From the NCBI GenBank assembly GCA_963746265.1, contig CAVVAM010000015.1:248001-312000 (forward strand): a stretch of DNA of 64,000 bases, given 5' to 3'. This document shows, in pieces, positions 24,947 through 34,129 of the stretch; positions within the stretch are counted from its first letter, which is position 1, and each line of letters starts with the position of its first letter. A model generated the notes under the pieces. It saw only the letters and a list, made by a program, of their open reading frames with translations, did no database searches and was not told the DNA's origin. This stretch comes from Ilumatobacter sp963746265 (GTDB lineage: Bacteria > Actinomycetota > Acidimicrobiia > Acidimicrobiales > Ilumatobacteraceae). Made by a program: the position numbers and the translations under genes.

Positions 24947-25585
24947 TCAGCGCACGCGTTCGAGCGTTCGCAACGAACCCGTGACCGATGTCAGGACGAA
25001 CCGACCGCTGTCGATCGCCGGCAGATAGATCTCCTCGTACGGAGGTCGGCCGCCGTCGGCCGGGTCGGGGAACACGTCATGGATCGCGAGCGTGCCGCCG
25101 ATCGCAACGTGCGGCGTCCACCCCTCGTAGTCGGCCCGCGCCGGCTCGACTCCGTGCCCGCCGTCGATGAACAGGAACGCCAGCGAGGTCGACCAGTGAC
25201 GCGCCACGACCGGCGAGCGACCCACGACGCCGACGACGCGGTCCTCCAGATCGGCATCACCGATGACCCGTCGGAAGAACGGCAGCGTGTCCATCCGGCC
25301 GGTTCGGACGTCGACGACGTCGGCGTCGTGGTGTTCCCAACCCGACTGGTTCTCCTCCGAACCACGATGGTGATCGACCGCGAAGAGCGTCGTGTCGGCG
25401 CGGCGTGCGGCGTCGCCGAGCCAGATCGTCGACCGGCCACAGTACGAACCGACCTCGACCCACGGGGCGCCCGGCACCGCGACACCAGCGGCCAGTGCGG
25501 CCTCGAACAACGCGTCACCTTCGTCGGGAGGCATGAAGCCCTTGGTGGCGAGCGCCAGGTCTCGGAGCGTCGGGTCCAGCGGCAC
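24947..25585 (-). CDS. Class I SAM-dependent methyltransferase (Methyltransf_24-like)
   Basis: A 212-aa protein. Motif I is WVEVGSYCGRSTIWLG, the acidic loop FAVDHHRGSEE, and the metal- or substrate-site strand is FLFIDGGHGVEPARADYEGW. This pattern is typical of O-methyltransferase/cephalosporin-hydroxylase-like enzymes. The substrate is unknown. GTG 25585 was chosen over a reading 77 codons longer because TAGCCT lies 7 nt upstream and the longer part is low-complexity Arg-rich. The stop is 2 nt from that of the convergent ASST-like gene. Confidence 0.8.
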   Translation of the reverse strand: MPLDPTLRDLALATKGFMPPDEGDALFEAALAAGVAVPGAPWVEVGSYCGRSTIWLGDAARRADTTLFAVDHHRGSEENQSGWEHHDADVVDVRTGRMDTLPFFRRVIGDADLEDRVVGVVGRSPVVARHWSTSLAFLFIDGGHGVEPARADYEGWTPHVAIGGTLAIHDVFPDPADGGRPPYEEIYLPAIDSGRFVLTSVTGSLRTLERVR

Positions 25586-25592
25586 ACCGAGC

Positions 25593-25598
25593 AGGCTA
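25593..25598 (-). promoter_or_regulatory. -10 element of the methyltransferase gene
   Basis: TAGCCT on the minus strand, 7 nt before GTG 25585. Confidence 0.45.
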
Positions 25599-25676
25599 CG
25601 CCGGGCCGCGCGATGACGGACCGGCGTTGCGGTGATGTGGCGGGAACCGTTCCGGCATCGACGACGTCCAAGCACC

Positions 25677-28100
25677 ATGCGTGTCGCAACCGTCCTCCTC
25701 GCCTCGTTCGCGCTGACCGCGTCTGCCTGTTCACCGAACGGACAGTCGGCGGGACCTGGATCGAGCGATGACGGCCGACCGACGGCCGACTCGACCTCGC
25801 CTCCGGGTGATGCCACCGCCGATCCGACGACCGGGACGATCTCCGTCCGAGACGGTGGCGGTGGCGGTGGCGGTGGCGGCAGGTTCCCGCGGCTGCTGAC
25901 GCCGTTCGACGACTGCGGCGCGTTCCTCGATCACGTGCGCGCCGAGGCCCGCGAGCGGGTCGGCCCGTATGGCCTCCAGAACGATCCGTGGGCGTACTGG
26001 ATCGACGACGGCGTGCTGATCGAAGGTGACCTGACCGTGGAGATGACCGCCGAAATGGGCGACGAAGCGGCCTCGAACGCCGTCGCCACCGTGCCGGCGG
26101 GAGGCCGTTTCGGGAGCAGCGGCGACGAAGACGGAGGCGGGACCGGCAGCGACTTCACGGGCACCAACGTGCAGGAGCTCGGCGTCGACGAACCCGACAT
26201 CGTCAAGACCGACGGCGATCGAATCGTCGCCATCAGCGACGAGCAGCTCAGCTACATCGACATCAGCGGCGATCCGATGCTGACCGACTCACTTCAGATC
26301 CCGGAGGGCACTGGCCACGAGCTGTTCATCCGGGGCGATCGAGCCCTGCTGTTCACGAACGGCGGCCAGTGGGGGTATCCGACGCCCGTCGACGTACCGC
26401 TGATCGACAGCGACGACGCCGAAGCCGAGTTCGCCGAGCCGGAGGAGACACTGATCGGCGTCGCGCCCCAGCAGTTCGGTCCGGCAGCCCTGATCCTCGA
26501 GGTAGACCTGTCCAACCCGTCCGATCTCCGGCTCGTGTCGTCGTTGCGGATCGAGGGGCGGTACCTGAGCGCCCGGGCGATCGACGAGCGGGTGCGACTC
26601 GCGATCTCCAGCGGGCCCGACCAGATGCCGTGGCTCTTCCCGCAGAACCAGAACGGCGAGGACCGAGCGACCGACGCGAACCGTGAGATCATCGACCGGT
26701 CGACCACCGACGACTGGATCCCGTCGTACGAACTGACGGTGAACGGCAACACGTCGTCCGGACCGTTGCTCAGCTGCGACCGGACACACCGGCCCGTCGA
26801 ATTCTCCGGCTTCGACATGATCTCGATCGTCGACCTCGACCTCTCCACCGGTCTGGGCGACGGCTTCGAGACGGCGGACGCCGTCGGCGTCATGGCCGGC
26901 GGGGAGACCGTCTACTCGTCGTCCGATCGCTTCTACGTCGCCACCACCAAATGGGCCGGCCAGGACCTCACTCGTGACGAGGCGGAAGTGCGTGAGTGGG
27001 ACGAGGCGTTCGAGACCGACATCCACGCGTTCGCGATCTCACCCGGCGAACCGACCCGCTACGTCGCTTCCGGCACGATCGAGGGCAGTCTGCTCAACCA
27101 GTTCTCGCTCGACGAACACGACGGTTACCTCCGGGCGATCGCGACCGACGGCTCGCCGTGGGGTCGGGACGGGACCAGCCAGACCCACCTCGTCATCTTC
27201 GAGGAGCAGGGTGACCGGCTCACGCCGATCGGCGAGGTCGGTGGGTTGGGCAAGGGTGAGCAACTCTTCTCGGCTCGGCTGATGGGCGACGTCGGCTTCG
27301 CCGTCACGTTCCGCCAGATCGACCCGTTCTATGTGCTCGACCTCAGTGATCCGACGAATCCCCGCATGACCGGCGAGCTGAAGATCCCCGGTGTGTCGAC
27401 CTACCTCCATCCCGTCGACGACGACCTCGTGCTCGGCATCGGCCAGGGGGCAACCGAGGAGGGCACGACCACGGGTCTCAAGTTGAGCCTGTTCGATGTG
27501 AGTGACCCAGCTGCACCCAGCGAGATCGACGTCTGGACCCTCGAGGGCGCCACCTCTCCCGTCGAGTGGGATCACCGGGCGTTCCAGATGTGGGGCACCA
27601 CGGCGATCGTCCCGGTGCAGACGTGGGACCAGGACTTCAACGGAGCCGTGCTGTTCGAGATCGGCGACGTCATCGCCGAGATCGGCCGTATCAGCCAGGT
27701 CGCGGACGAAACGGTGCCGTCGTCCGACTGCCGGACGCTCACCGTCGACGATGTGCCGGAGGACTCCGAACTGTGGTGGATGGTGAGCGAAGGCGTCGGC
27801 CACGTGCAGCTCTGCGACGACACCGACCGGGGCGGCTTCGGCACATGGTCGTGTGAGATCCTCCCGCTCGACCGGATCCAGGACTGGTTCGGCGAACCCT
27901 CGGTCGCCGACGACGCGATCACCTGGCCCGACGCGGACGAGACCGACCGGATCGAACTGTGCTGGCCCGACGACGGCCACCAGGACGCGATCCAGCGGAG
28001 TCTCGTCGTCGACGGCACACTCTGGACGACGACCCGGTCGGCGATCCAGGCGAACGAGCTCGACGGCCTCGAGGTGCTCGCCCGACTCCCGCTGCGCTGA
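25677..28100 (+). CDS. Secreted beta-propeller domain lipoprotein
   Basis: An 807-aa lipoprotein. The signal peptide ends in a lipobox-like LTASAC (Cys near residue 17), followed by a Gly/Ser/Asp-rich linker with a GGGGGGG run. The rest fits the bacterial/archaeal beta-propeller family marked by TNVQELGVDEPDIVKTDGD and YIDISGDP. Blade motifs recur, for example FYVLDLSDPTNPRMTGELK. It should face the outside, anchored by lipid; a ligand or enzymatic role is not known. Lgt (11014-11991) would modify it. ATG 25677 was chosen for the signal peptide. Divergent from the methyltransferase gene. Confidence 0.82.
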   Translation: MRVATVLLASFALTASACSPNGQSAGPGSSDDGRPTADSTSPPGDATADPTTGTISVRDGGGGGGGGGRFPRLLTPFDDCGAFLDHVRAEARERVGPYGLQNDPWAYWIDDGVLIEGDLTVEMTAEMGDEAASNAVATVPAGGRFGSSGDEDGGGTGSDFTGTNVQELGVDEPDIVKTDGDRIVAISDEQLSYIDISGDPMLTDSLQIPEGTGHELFIRGDRALLFTNGGQWGYPTPVDVPLIDSDDAEAEFAEPEETLIGVAPQQFGPAALILEVDLSNPSDLRLVSSLRIEGRYLSARAIDERVRLAISSGPDQMPWLFPQNQNGEDRATDANREIIDRSTTDDWIPSYELTVNGNTSSGPLLSCDRTHRPVEFSGFDMISIVDLDLSTGLGDGFETADAVGVMAGGETVYSSSDRFYVATTKWAGQDLTRDEAEVREWDEAFETDIHAFAISPGEPTRYVASGTIEGSLLNQFSLDEHDGYLRAIATDGSPWGRDGTSQTHLVIFEEQGDRLTPIGEVGGLGKGEQLFSARLMGDVGFAVTFRQIDPFYVLDLSDPTNPRMTGELKIPGVSTYLHPVDDDLVLGIGQGATEEGTTTGLKLSLFDVSDPAAPSEIDVWTLEGATSPVEWDHRAFQMWGTTAIVPVQTWDQDFNGAVLFEIGDVIAEIGRISQVADETVPSSDCRTLTVDDVPEDSELWWMVSEGVGHVQLCDDTDRGGFGTWSCEILPLDRIQDWFGEPSVADDAITWPDADETDRIELCWPDDGHQDAIQRSLVVDGTLWTTTRSAIQANELDGLEVLARLPLR

Positions 28101-28211
28101 TCGGCCGGTGTGGCGGTCGCCCGGTCGTCACCGGGGACGGAACGGCCCCCACGACTCGACCACGGTCAACGGCGCAGCGGACATCGGCCGTCGGCGTGGC
28201 AGCATGACGAC

Positions 28212-29063
28212 ATGTCCGACGCGCTTCGCGACCTCATCGAACTGCTCGACCTCGAACCGATCGAGGTCAACATCTTCCGCGGCGTCCAGCCCGACGAGGA
28301 CCGCCAGCGGGTGTTCGGTGGGCAGGTCGCCGGTCAGGCACTCGTCGCTGCAGCCCGCACCGTCGACGAACCCAACCGTCACGTCCATTCGCTCCACGCG
28401 TACTTCCTGCGGCCGGGCGATCCGCGCGTGCCGATCCTCTACGAGGTCGATCGCCTCCGCGACGGTCGCAGCTTCACCACCCGCCGGGTCGTCGCGATCC
28501 AGCACGGCCGCCCGATCTTCAACTTGCAGGCCAGCTTCCACGACCCCGAACCCGGCCTCGACTTCCAGCTCGAGGCCCCGAGCGATGTCCCACCGCCCGA
28601 GTCGCTGCCCGACTACCGCACCCGACTCGAACCTCACCGCGACCGGGTCGGCAGCTGGATCGATCGGCCGCGCCCGATCGACACCCGCTACGTGCCACCC
28701 GATCCGGCTTTCGAGCCCGGGGTCCGGGCGGACGGTCAGCTCGTGTGGATGCGGGCCGACGGCGCCTTGCCCGACGACCCCGTGCTCCACGCGTGCATCG
28801 TGACATACGCGAGCGACATGACGTTGCTCGACACCGCACTTCGTCCGTCGGGCAAGTCGTCGATGACCGACGATCTGATGATGGCCAGCCTCGACCACGC
28901 CATGTGGTTCCATCGGCCGTTCCGCGCCGACGAGTGGTTGCTGTACCAGCAGACCGCTCTGTCGAGCTCCTCGGCGCGCGGCCTGGCCGGCGGTTCGCTG
29001 TTCACCGCCGACGGGGCGCTTGCGGTCAACGTCGTCCAGGAAGGCCTCATCCGGGTCCTGTGA
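28212..29063 (+). CDS. tesB: Acyl-CoA thioesterase II (TesB)
   Basis: A 283-aa double-hotdog thioesterase. Family marks are FGGQVAGQALVAAARTV, HSLHAYFLRPGDPRVPILYE, the Asp-containing YASDMTLLDTAL, and SLDHAMWFHRPFRADEWLLY near the end. It hydrolyses medium- to long-chain acyl-CoA. The start is ATG 28212; an upstream reading of 34 residues lacks homology. Its stop and the next start share the A of TGATG, so it is translationally coupled to the sugar dehydrogenase gene, an unexpected partner. Confidence 0.94.
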   Translation: MSDALRDLIELLDLEPIEVNIFRGVQPDEDRQRVFGGQVAGQALVAAARTVDEPNRHVHSLHAYFLRPGDPRVPILYEVDRLRDGRSFTTRRVVAIQHGRPIFNLQASFHDPEPGLDFQLEAPSDVPPPESLPDYRTRLEPHRDRVGSWIDRPRPIDTRYVPPDPAFEPGVRADGQLVWMRADGALPDDPVLHACIVTYASDMTLLDTALRPSGKSSMTDDLMMASLDHAMWFHRPFRADEWLLYQQTALSSSSARGLAGGSLFTADGALAVNVVQEGLIRVL

Positions 29064-30409
29064 TGACGACGCGAACCCCCCTCGTGGTCGTGCTCGGCAC
29101 GGCCCTGCTCGTCACCGCCTGCTCGTCGAACAACTCGGCCGGAGACACCGACGGTCCGCAATCGGTGACGATCCTGACGACGACCACTGTGGTGGTCGAC
29201 GACATCTCGCCGGCCGCCTCCGCGAGTGCGTCGGCCACGCAGGCGCCGACATCGTCGGCCGGATCGGTGACCGATCGAACGGCCGCGACCGATGCGAGCC
29301 AGTTGACCGTGCCGCCGACCTCGACGACCGCGTCCACCACGACGGTTGCCCCGGCGACCGTGGGCGACCCGGTGGTCGCGAGCGAACCGGTCGCCGACTT
29401 CGACCGGCCGATCGACCTCGCCGTGCGGCCCGACGACGACCGGTTGTACGTCGTGGAACAGTCCGGTCGAGTCGTCCGCTACGACGGGACCGAGAACGTG
29501 ACGATGCTCGACGTCGCCGGACGGATCAGTTCGGGGAACGAGCAGGGACTACTCGGTCTCGCCTTCTCACCCGACGGCACCCTGGCCTACGTGAACTTCA
29601 CCGACCGGTCCGGCGACACGATCATCGCCGAATTCGCCGTGAACGCCGATGGCGTCTTCGACCCGGCTTCCGAACGTACGGTGCTCGAGGTCGAGCAGCC
29701 CTTCTCGAACCACAACGCCGGAGATCTGACGTTCGGCCCCGACGGGAAGCTCTACATCCCGCTCGGTGACGGGGGTTCCGGCGGTGATCCGCAACGCAAC
29801 GGGAGCAACCCGGCCACGACGCTCGGATCCCTGTTGCGAATCGACCCGACAGCGGCGGACGGCGCGGCGTACACGATCCCGGGGGACAACCCCTTCGCCG
29901 GTGGGGGTGCGGGAGCACCCGAGGTGTGGGCATGGGGTCTGAGGAACCCGTGGAAGATCGCGTTCGACCCGGTCACTGACGACCTCTGGATTCCGGACGT
30001 CGGTCAGAACGCGTTCGAGGAGATCAACGTCGTGAGCCCGATCGACGGATTCACGGCGGGGCGGGGCATCGACTTCGGTTGGAGCGCGTACGAAGGCACC
30101 GAACGTTTCAACGGCGACGTCGCCGACACCGGAGAGATGACACCCCCCGTGCTCACGTACGGTCACGCCGACGGGTGCTCGATCTCGGGCGGCGTTCCGT
30201 ATCGAGGGACCGCCATTGCCGAGTTGGAACCGGCGTTCGTGTACAGCGATTTCTGCAACGGCACGATCTGGGCGCTCGACCTCCGAGGCGGGCGCAACCT
30301 CACCCTGCTCGGCGGCTTCGACAACGTCGCCGCCATCCGGGTCGGACCCGATCGCGAGCTGTACGTCCTCGAACGAGGTGGCACGATCCACCGGTTGGTC
30401 TCCGGCTGA
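29063..30409 (+). CDS. PQQ-dependent soluble aldose/sugar dehydrogenase, lipoprotein
   Basis: A 448-aa protein with a lipoprotein signal (LLVTACSS, Cys near 18). A Ser/Thr/Ala-rich linker extends to about residue 105, followed by a six-bladed propeller of the glucose/sorbosone dehydrogenase family. The catalytic-His strand is FSNHNAGDLTFGPDGKLYIP, with LGDGGSGGDPQ and WAWGLRNPWKIAFDP after it, and the Ca/PQQ-site region YGHADGCSISGG. It should oxidise aldoses at the cell surface. No PQQ synthesis genes are in the window. Overlaps tesB by 1 nt. Confidence 0.87.
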   Translation: MTTRTPLVVVLGTALLVTACSSNNSAGDTDGPQSVTILTTTTVVVDDISPAASASASATQAPTSSAGSVTDRTAATDASQLTVPPTSTTASTTTVAPATVGDPVVASEPVADFDRPIDLAVRPDDDRLYVVEQSGRVVRYDGTENVTMLDVAGRISSGNEQGLLGLAFSPDGTLAYVNFTDRSGDTIIAEFAVNADGVFDPASERTVLEVEQPFSNHNAGDLTFGPDGKLYIPLGDGGSGGDPQRNGSNPATTLGSLLRIDPTAADGAAYTIPGDNPFAGGGAGAPEVWAWGLRNPWKIAFDPVTDDLWIPDVGQNAFEEINVVSPIDGFTAGRGIDFGWSAYEGTERFNGDVADTGEMTPPVLTYGHADGCSISGGVPYRGTAIAELEPAFVYSDFCNGTIWALDLRGGRNLTLLGGFDNVAAIRVGPDRELYVLERGGTIHRLVSG

Positions 30410-30423
30410 CCGACGGCAACCGC

Positions 30424-30900
30424 TCAGTCGGGTTCGCCGAGGAGGAGTCGTTCCAGCGCCGGCAGGGCAGCCTCGATGGCGTCGATCTCGGCTGCGTCTA
30501 GGCGTGCGATCTGCGCGGCGAGCCAGGTTCGGCCCGCGGCGCGAACTTCGTCGGCATAGGCGGCGCCGGCTGTCGTGACCGTGACCTGCACGCACCTTCG
30601 GTCGGAAGGGTCGGCGGTGCGCTCGACGAGACCGGCACGTTCGAGCGCATCGACGATCTTGCTCGACGTCGACGCGCGTACGTGCTCGAGGTCGGCGATC
30701 CGACCGTTGGTCAGCGGCTGATGGTCGATGATCGTGCCGAGCAGCGCGAGTTGCGAAGGGCTGACATCACCACGTGCCTGGAACCTGATCCGCCGGGCGA
30801 TGCGAATCATCGCGACGCGCAACCGGTCGACGGTCTCGACCGAATGGGCGAGACCCGGCACGTCGTCGGTCGGCTGATCGGGAGCGACGAACGATGCCAC
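30424..30900 (-). CDS. MarR family transcriptional regulator
   Basis: A 158-aa winged-helix regulator. DVSPSQLALLGTIIDHQPLTNG, then RIADLEHVRASTSSKIVDAL and the wing RTADPSDRRCVQVTVT are canonical. GTG 30900 is a tentative start; a longer open frame begins at 30963. It lies downstream of a 39-codon ORF and an AT-rich palindromic segment that is likely its promoter/operator. Convergent with the sugar dehydrogenase, stops 14 nt apart. Confidence 0.88.
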   Translation of the reverse strand: MASFVAPDQPTDDVPGLAHSVETVDRLRVAMIRIARRIRFQARGDVSPSQLALLGTIIDHQPLTNGRIADLEHVRASTSSKIVDALERAGLVERTADPSDRRCVQVTVTTAGAAYADEVRAAGRTWLAAQIARLDAAEIDAIEAALPALERLLLGEPD

Positions 30901-30996
30901 GGGCTTCAGACTAGGCAGCCGCCTCCACACGCACGAGTCGAACGATCGTGCGGCTGTGGGCACTGGGGCCCGACACTCGGGGCAAGGCCCAAGCGC

Positions 30997-31116
30997 TCAC
31001 TTCGCCTGACGGCTCGGGACGCGAGTGACCTTGCTGACGAGGCGGTGGGCCGTGGCCCGACGCTCGTAGTCGCGGCGGCGAGAATCGGCGAGATCGGTGT
31101 ACGGATACGGAAGCAT
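30997..31116 (-). CDS. 39-aa basic small protein upstream of marR
   Basis: ATG 31116 to TGA 30997, reading MLPYPYTDLADSRRRDYERR and ending VPSRQAK. AAAGGA stands 7 nt before the ATG, the best Shine-Dalgarno in the neighbourhood, and an AT-rich promoter-like segment follows upstream. The peptide is rich in Arg and Lys and has no membrane segment. It could be a regulatory leader peptide or a small protein co-expressed with MarR. No family is recognised. Confidence 0.55.
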   Translation of the reverse strand: MLPYPYTDLADSRRRDYERRATAHRLVSKVTRVPSRQAK

Positions 31117-31132
31117 GTGGGGGTCCTTTCGA

Positions 31133-31177
31133 CAACAACTAATTCTTTAGTGTAGGAAACTGTTTCAACAACTACAC
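31133..31177 (-). promoter_or_regulatory. AT-rich promoter/operator of the small ORF-marR unit
   Basis: In a GC-rich genome this stretch is strikingly AT-rich. It contains the perfect palindrome GAAACTGTTTC (31156-31166), an outer inverted repeat GTGTAG (31150-31155)/CTACAC (31172-31177), and two direct copies of CAACAACTA (31133-31141 and 31166-31174). A minus-strand -10 candidate TACACT (31149-31154) overlaps it. The layout suits a MarR dimer blocking its own promoter. The rest of the 30901-31262 gap shows only the small ORF and a weak hairpin near 31195. Confidence 0.55.
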
Positions 31178-31262
31178 GTTTGAGAGCTGTGATCTCCGGC
31201 ACACCGGAAGTGGCGCGTCGAGACCCGACCGTTACCCGTCGAGCGGGCGGGCGAAACGTCGA

Positions 31263-32753
31263 TCAGCTGACGCGCTCGACGACGATGTCGCGTCGTTCCA
31301 CGTCGACCGAGACCAGGCGGACGCGAACGTCGTCGCCCGGATCGACTCGCCGGGCAGCGAGTCGAACGAGGACGGCCGGGTCGGCGATCTGCACCTCGAC
31401 ACCCCAGTCGCCCTCATCGATGACGACGGCATCGAAGATCTCGCCCTGGCGGCCGACCAGGCATACCGCTTCGGCCAGGTCGAGCGCTTGCCGCTCCGCC
31501 CGGTTCGCGCGTTGGTCGGCCCGCGCCATCGCAGCCGGCAACATGACGAACGCCTCGGTCACCTCGTCGGGCACCGGACGGGCGTTGGCCACCGACCACG
31601 CCGCCTCGATGACGTAGCGGTCCTGCAAACGGCGCAGCGGCGCCGTGGCCTGCGCGTACCGTGCAGCGACGGCGGAGTGCCACGGTCGTTCATCGGCGTC
31701 GAACGGTGCGTACGACGCGCCGCCTGCTGCCCTCCGGACTGCGATCAGGAACGCCGACGTCCGTGGGTCGTCCCGGGGCAGCGAGCGCTCGAACGCGTCG
31801 AGAGCCATCTCGGCGGGCCAGTCCAGACCGAAGGCGCGGGCGGCAAGGCGGAGGCGCCGATCTCCATGCTCGTCGACGTCGGGCATCACGCGGAACAGCC
31901 CGGTGCCCGCTGCGTACAGCAGGTCGGCCACGGCCAGATTCGTCGCCAGCGACAGGGCCGCATTCTGTTCCTCCGTCGCCAGGCGCGGACGGAACGTCAG
32001 CTCGAACGAGCCGTCGTCACGACGTTCGATCGCCTGGTCGGGAAACTCCACACGTGGGGCACCGCGCTCGATCTCGGCCCGCTCGATCCGGCGATGCAGT
32101 TCGTCGAAGCCGGCCGGCAGATCGGACGGATCGACGGCGTCGTAGGCAAGCTTCGCCCGATTCCGGATGATCGCGCGCTCGACCCCGTCGAGCTGCGTCA
32201 CCCCGTCCTCGGCGACGCGAACGGTGAAGACGACCGCCGGCCGGTCGACGTCGGGGAGCAGGCTGGCGGCACCTTCGGAGAGCACCTCGGGATACAGGGT
32301 CGATCGCTCATCAGGCAGGTACACGGTGACACCACGCTCGAACGCCTCGACATCGAGCGGATCACCCGGACGGACGAACCAGCCGACGTCCGCGATCGCG
32401 TAGTGCAAGATGACGTCGTCGCCCGCGACCTCGATGTCGAACGCCTGGTCGAGATCGGTCGACGACTCGGGGTCGAGCGTCACGAACCGCCGGTCGGTGC
32501 GATCGACATGGTGCGACCCGATCGGCCGGGCCACCGCCTGATCGGCGGCCGCCAACACCTCGGCCGGAAACTCCGTCGGGATCTCCAAATCGGCACGGAT
32601 CTCGTCCAACCCGGCCGACATCGCCGCCATCACCTCGCCGTTCGACCACTCCACGCGGACACCATAGGGCTCGTTCCGACTCTGCGACAGCTCGATCGAG
32701 GTTCGACGGGTGAACGGACACGCGATCGAACCGGACCGACCACCGATCAGCAT
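31263..32753 (-). CDS. RNB-domain 3'-5' exoribonuclease (RNase II/R-like)
   Basis: A 496-aa protein dominated by an RNB catalytic domain. The metal-site segment is TLDPESSTDLDQAFDIEV, with three of the four classical aspartates; the fourth position is Gln, which I believe is usual in the actinobacterial subgroup. YAIADVGWFVRPGDPLD and YAQATAPLRRLQDRYV (the RNA-binding/arginine region) are intact. The C-terminal S1-like part is short, and no N-terminal cold-shock domains are visible, so this is a compact form. ATG 32753 follows GGTGAG. It starts 127 nt after the mreB stop. Confidence 0.87.
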   Translation of the reverse strand: MLIGGRSGSIACPFTRRTSIELSQSRNEPYGVRVEWSNGEVMAAMSAGLDEIRADLEIPTEFPAEVLAAADQAVARPIGSHHVDRTDRRFVTLDPESSTDLDQAFDIEVAGDDVILHYAIADVGWFVRPGDPLDVEAFERGVTVYLPDERSTLYPEVLSEGAASLLPDVDRPAVVFTVRVAEDGVTQLDGVERAIIRNRAKLAYDAVDPSDLPAGFDELHRRIERAEIERGAPRVEFPDQAIERRDDGSFELTFRPRLATEEQNAALSLATNLAVADLLYAAGTGLFRVMPDVDEHGDRRLRLAARAFGLDWPAEMALDAFERSLPRDDPRTSAFLIAVRRAAGGASYAPFDADERPWHSAVAARYAQATAPLRRLQDRYVIEAAWSVANARPVPDEVTEAFVMLPAAMARADQRANRAERQALDLAEAVCLVGRQGEIFDAVVIDEGDWGVEVQIADPAVLVRLAARRVDPGDDVRVRLVSVDVERRDIVVERVS

Positions 32754-32880
32754 CTCACCAGCCGCCGGACCACGGTTCCGAGACGGGATCGGCACGTACG
32801 GGTGTAGGCACTCCCGATCCGAGCTGGCTTCGGTCGACGAACGGTGCGGGCAACGCAGCAATCTGGCGATCTGGCCCGCC

Positions 32881-33894
32881 TCAGCGGCGAGCACCCATGA
32901 ACATGCCCTTGAGCGCGTCGTAGTGCTCGATCACGTGACCCGCACCCAGGACGACGGCTTCGAGCGGCACGTTCGACATCCGCACCGGCACCTCGGTCTC
33001 GCGCTCGATGCGTTCGGCGAGCCCACGCAGCAGGCCACCACCACCGACCAGGTACATCCCGCGGACCAGGAAGTCCTGCGACAATTCGGGCGGCGCCTTG
33101 GAGAGGCACCGGATCACGGACGACACGATCGACGACACGACGTCCTCGATCGCGTAGCGGACCTCTTCGGGTGTCAGGATCACCGTCTTGGGCAGACCGC
33201 TCATCAGGTCGCGGCCACGCACCTCGGCCTGCGATTCCTGCGGTGTCGGGTCGGCCGAACCGATCGCCATCTTGATCTCTTCCGCCGTTCGCTCCCCGAC
33301 GGCGATGCCGTGCTCGCGGCGGATGTAGTTCTGGATGGCCGCGTCGATGTCGAACGAGCCCACGCGCACGGCCTCGAGCGCAACGATCCCGCCCAGGCTG
33401 ATCACGGCGGTCTCACTCGTGCCTCCACCGATGTCGATCACCATGTTGCCGACCGGCTCGTCGATCGGCAGGTCGGCACCGATCGCGGCCGCCATCGGCT
33501 GCTCGATCAGGTTCGCATCGGCGGCCCCGGCCCGCCGCGCCGCGTCGGTCACCGCACGCCGCTCGACCTCGGTGATCGCCGACGGGACGCAGATGACGAC
33601 CTTCGGCCGGGTGAAACGTGACACACCGACCCGCTGCAGCAGCAACCGGATCATGCGCTCGGTGATCTCGAAGTCGGTGATCGCACCGCCGCGCAGCGGT
33701 CGCACGGCGACGATGTAGCCGGGCGTTCGGCCGATCATCTGCCATGCCTCGCGGCCCGTCGCCAACACCTCTCCGGTCTGACGGTTGAGGGCGATCACCG
33801 AGGGCTCGTTCAACACGATCCCCCGACCCTTCATGTAGACGAGCGTGTTCGCGGTGCCCAGATCGATCGCGAGGTCACGTGCCACGCGCACCAT
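32881..33894 (-). CDS. mreB: Rod-shape determining actin homologue MreB
   Basis: A 337-aa MreB. Phosphate loops are AIDLGTANTLVYMKGRGIV and MVIDIGGGTSETAVISLGG; LVGGGGLLRGL is the adenosine motif. It polymerises under the membrane and guides lateral wall synthesis. No mreC, mreD, rodA or pbp gene lies in the window, so it stands apart from the usual cluster. It overlaps by 20 nt with the upstream small membrane protein gene, which itself overlaps moaE, so mreB may be transcribed from the moaE promoter. Confidence 0.97.
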   Translation of the reverse strand: MVRVARDLAIDLGTANTLVYMKGRGIVLNEPSVIALNRQTGEVLATGREAWQMIGRTPGYIVAVRPLRGGAITDFEITERMIRLLLQRVGVSRFTRPKVVICVPSAITEVERRAVTDAARRAGAADANLIEQPMAAAIGADLPIDEPVGNMVIDIGGGTSETAVISLGGIVALEAVRVGSFDIDAAIQNYIRREHGIAVGERTAEEIKMAIGSADPTPQESQAEVRGRDLMSGLPKTVILTPEEVRYAIEDVVSSIVSSVIRCLSKAPPELSQDFLVRGMYLVGGGGLLRGLAERIERETEVPVRMSNVPLEAVVLGAGHVIEHYDALKGMFMGARR

Positions 33895-34129
33895 CCTCGT
33901 CGTCGTCGACCTCGTCGTCGACCTCGTCGACCTCGTCGTCGGACGTGGTCCGGCCGGCGGCGCTCTGCACCTGGTCGACGACGGGTCGGCGTGCTTCGGG
34001 CGACAGCGCGTCGATCTGGCGACGGAACGAGTCGACCCCGTCGTTGGACCTCCGCGATCGGGCCACGGCCAGCACGACCAAGACGACCGCCACGGCCGCG
34101 ATCAGGACGACGATCGTCGTGGAGGTCAC
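33875..34129 (-). CDS. Small single-pass membrane protein with acidic tail
   Basis: An 84-aa protein. Residues 3-23 are a hydrophobic helix (TIVVLIAAVAVVLVVLAVA), then a basic RSRR, a short soluble part (RRQIDALSPEARRPVVDQVQ) and a highly acidic end (DEVDEVDDEVDDDED). GTG start at 34129 overlaps the moaE stop by 4 nt, and the 3' end overlaps mreB by 20 nt, so it is translationally coupled to both. The sequence family is unknown; it could recruit or tune MreB at the membrane, which is speculation. Confidence 0.7.
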   Translation of the reverse strand: MTSTTIVVLIAAVAVVLVVLAVARSRRSNDGVDSFRRQIDALSPEARRPVVDQVQSAAGRTTSDDEVDEVDDEVDDDEDGARGT

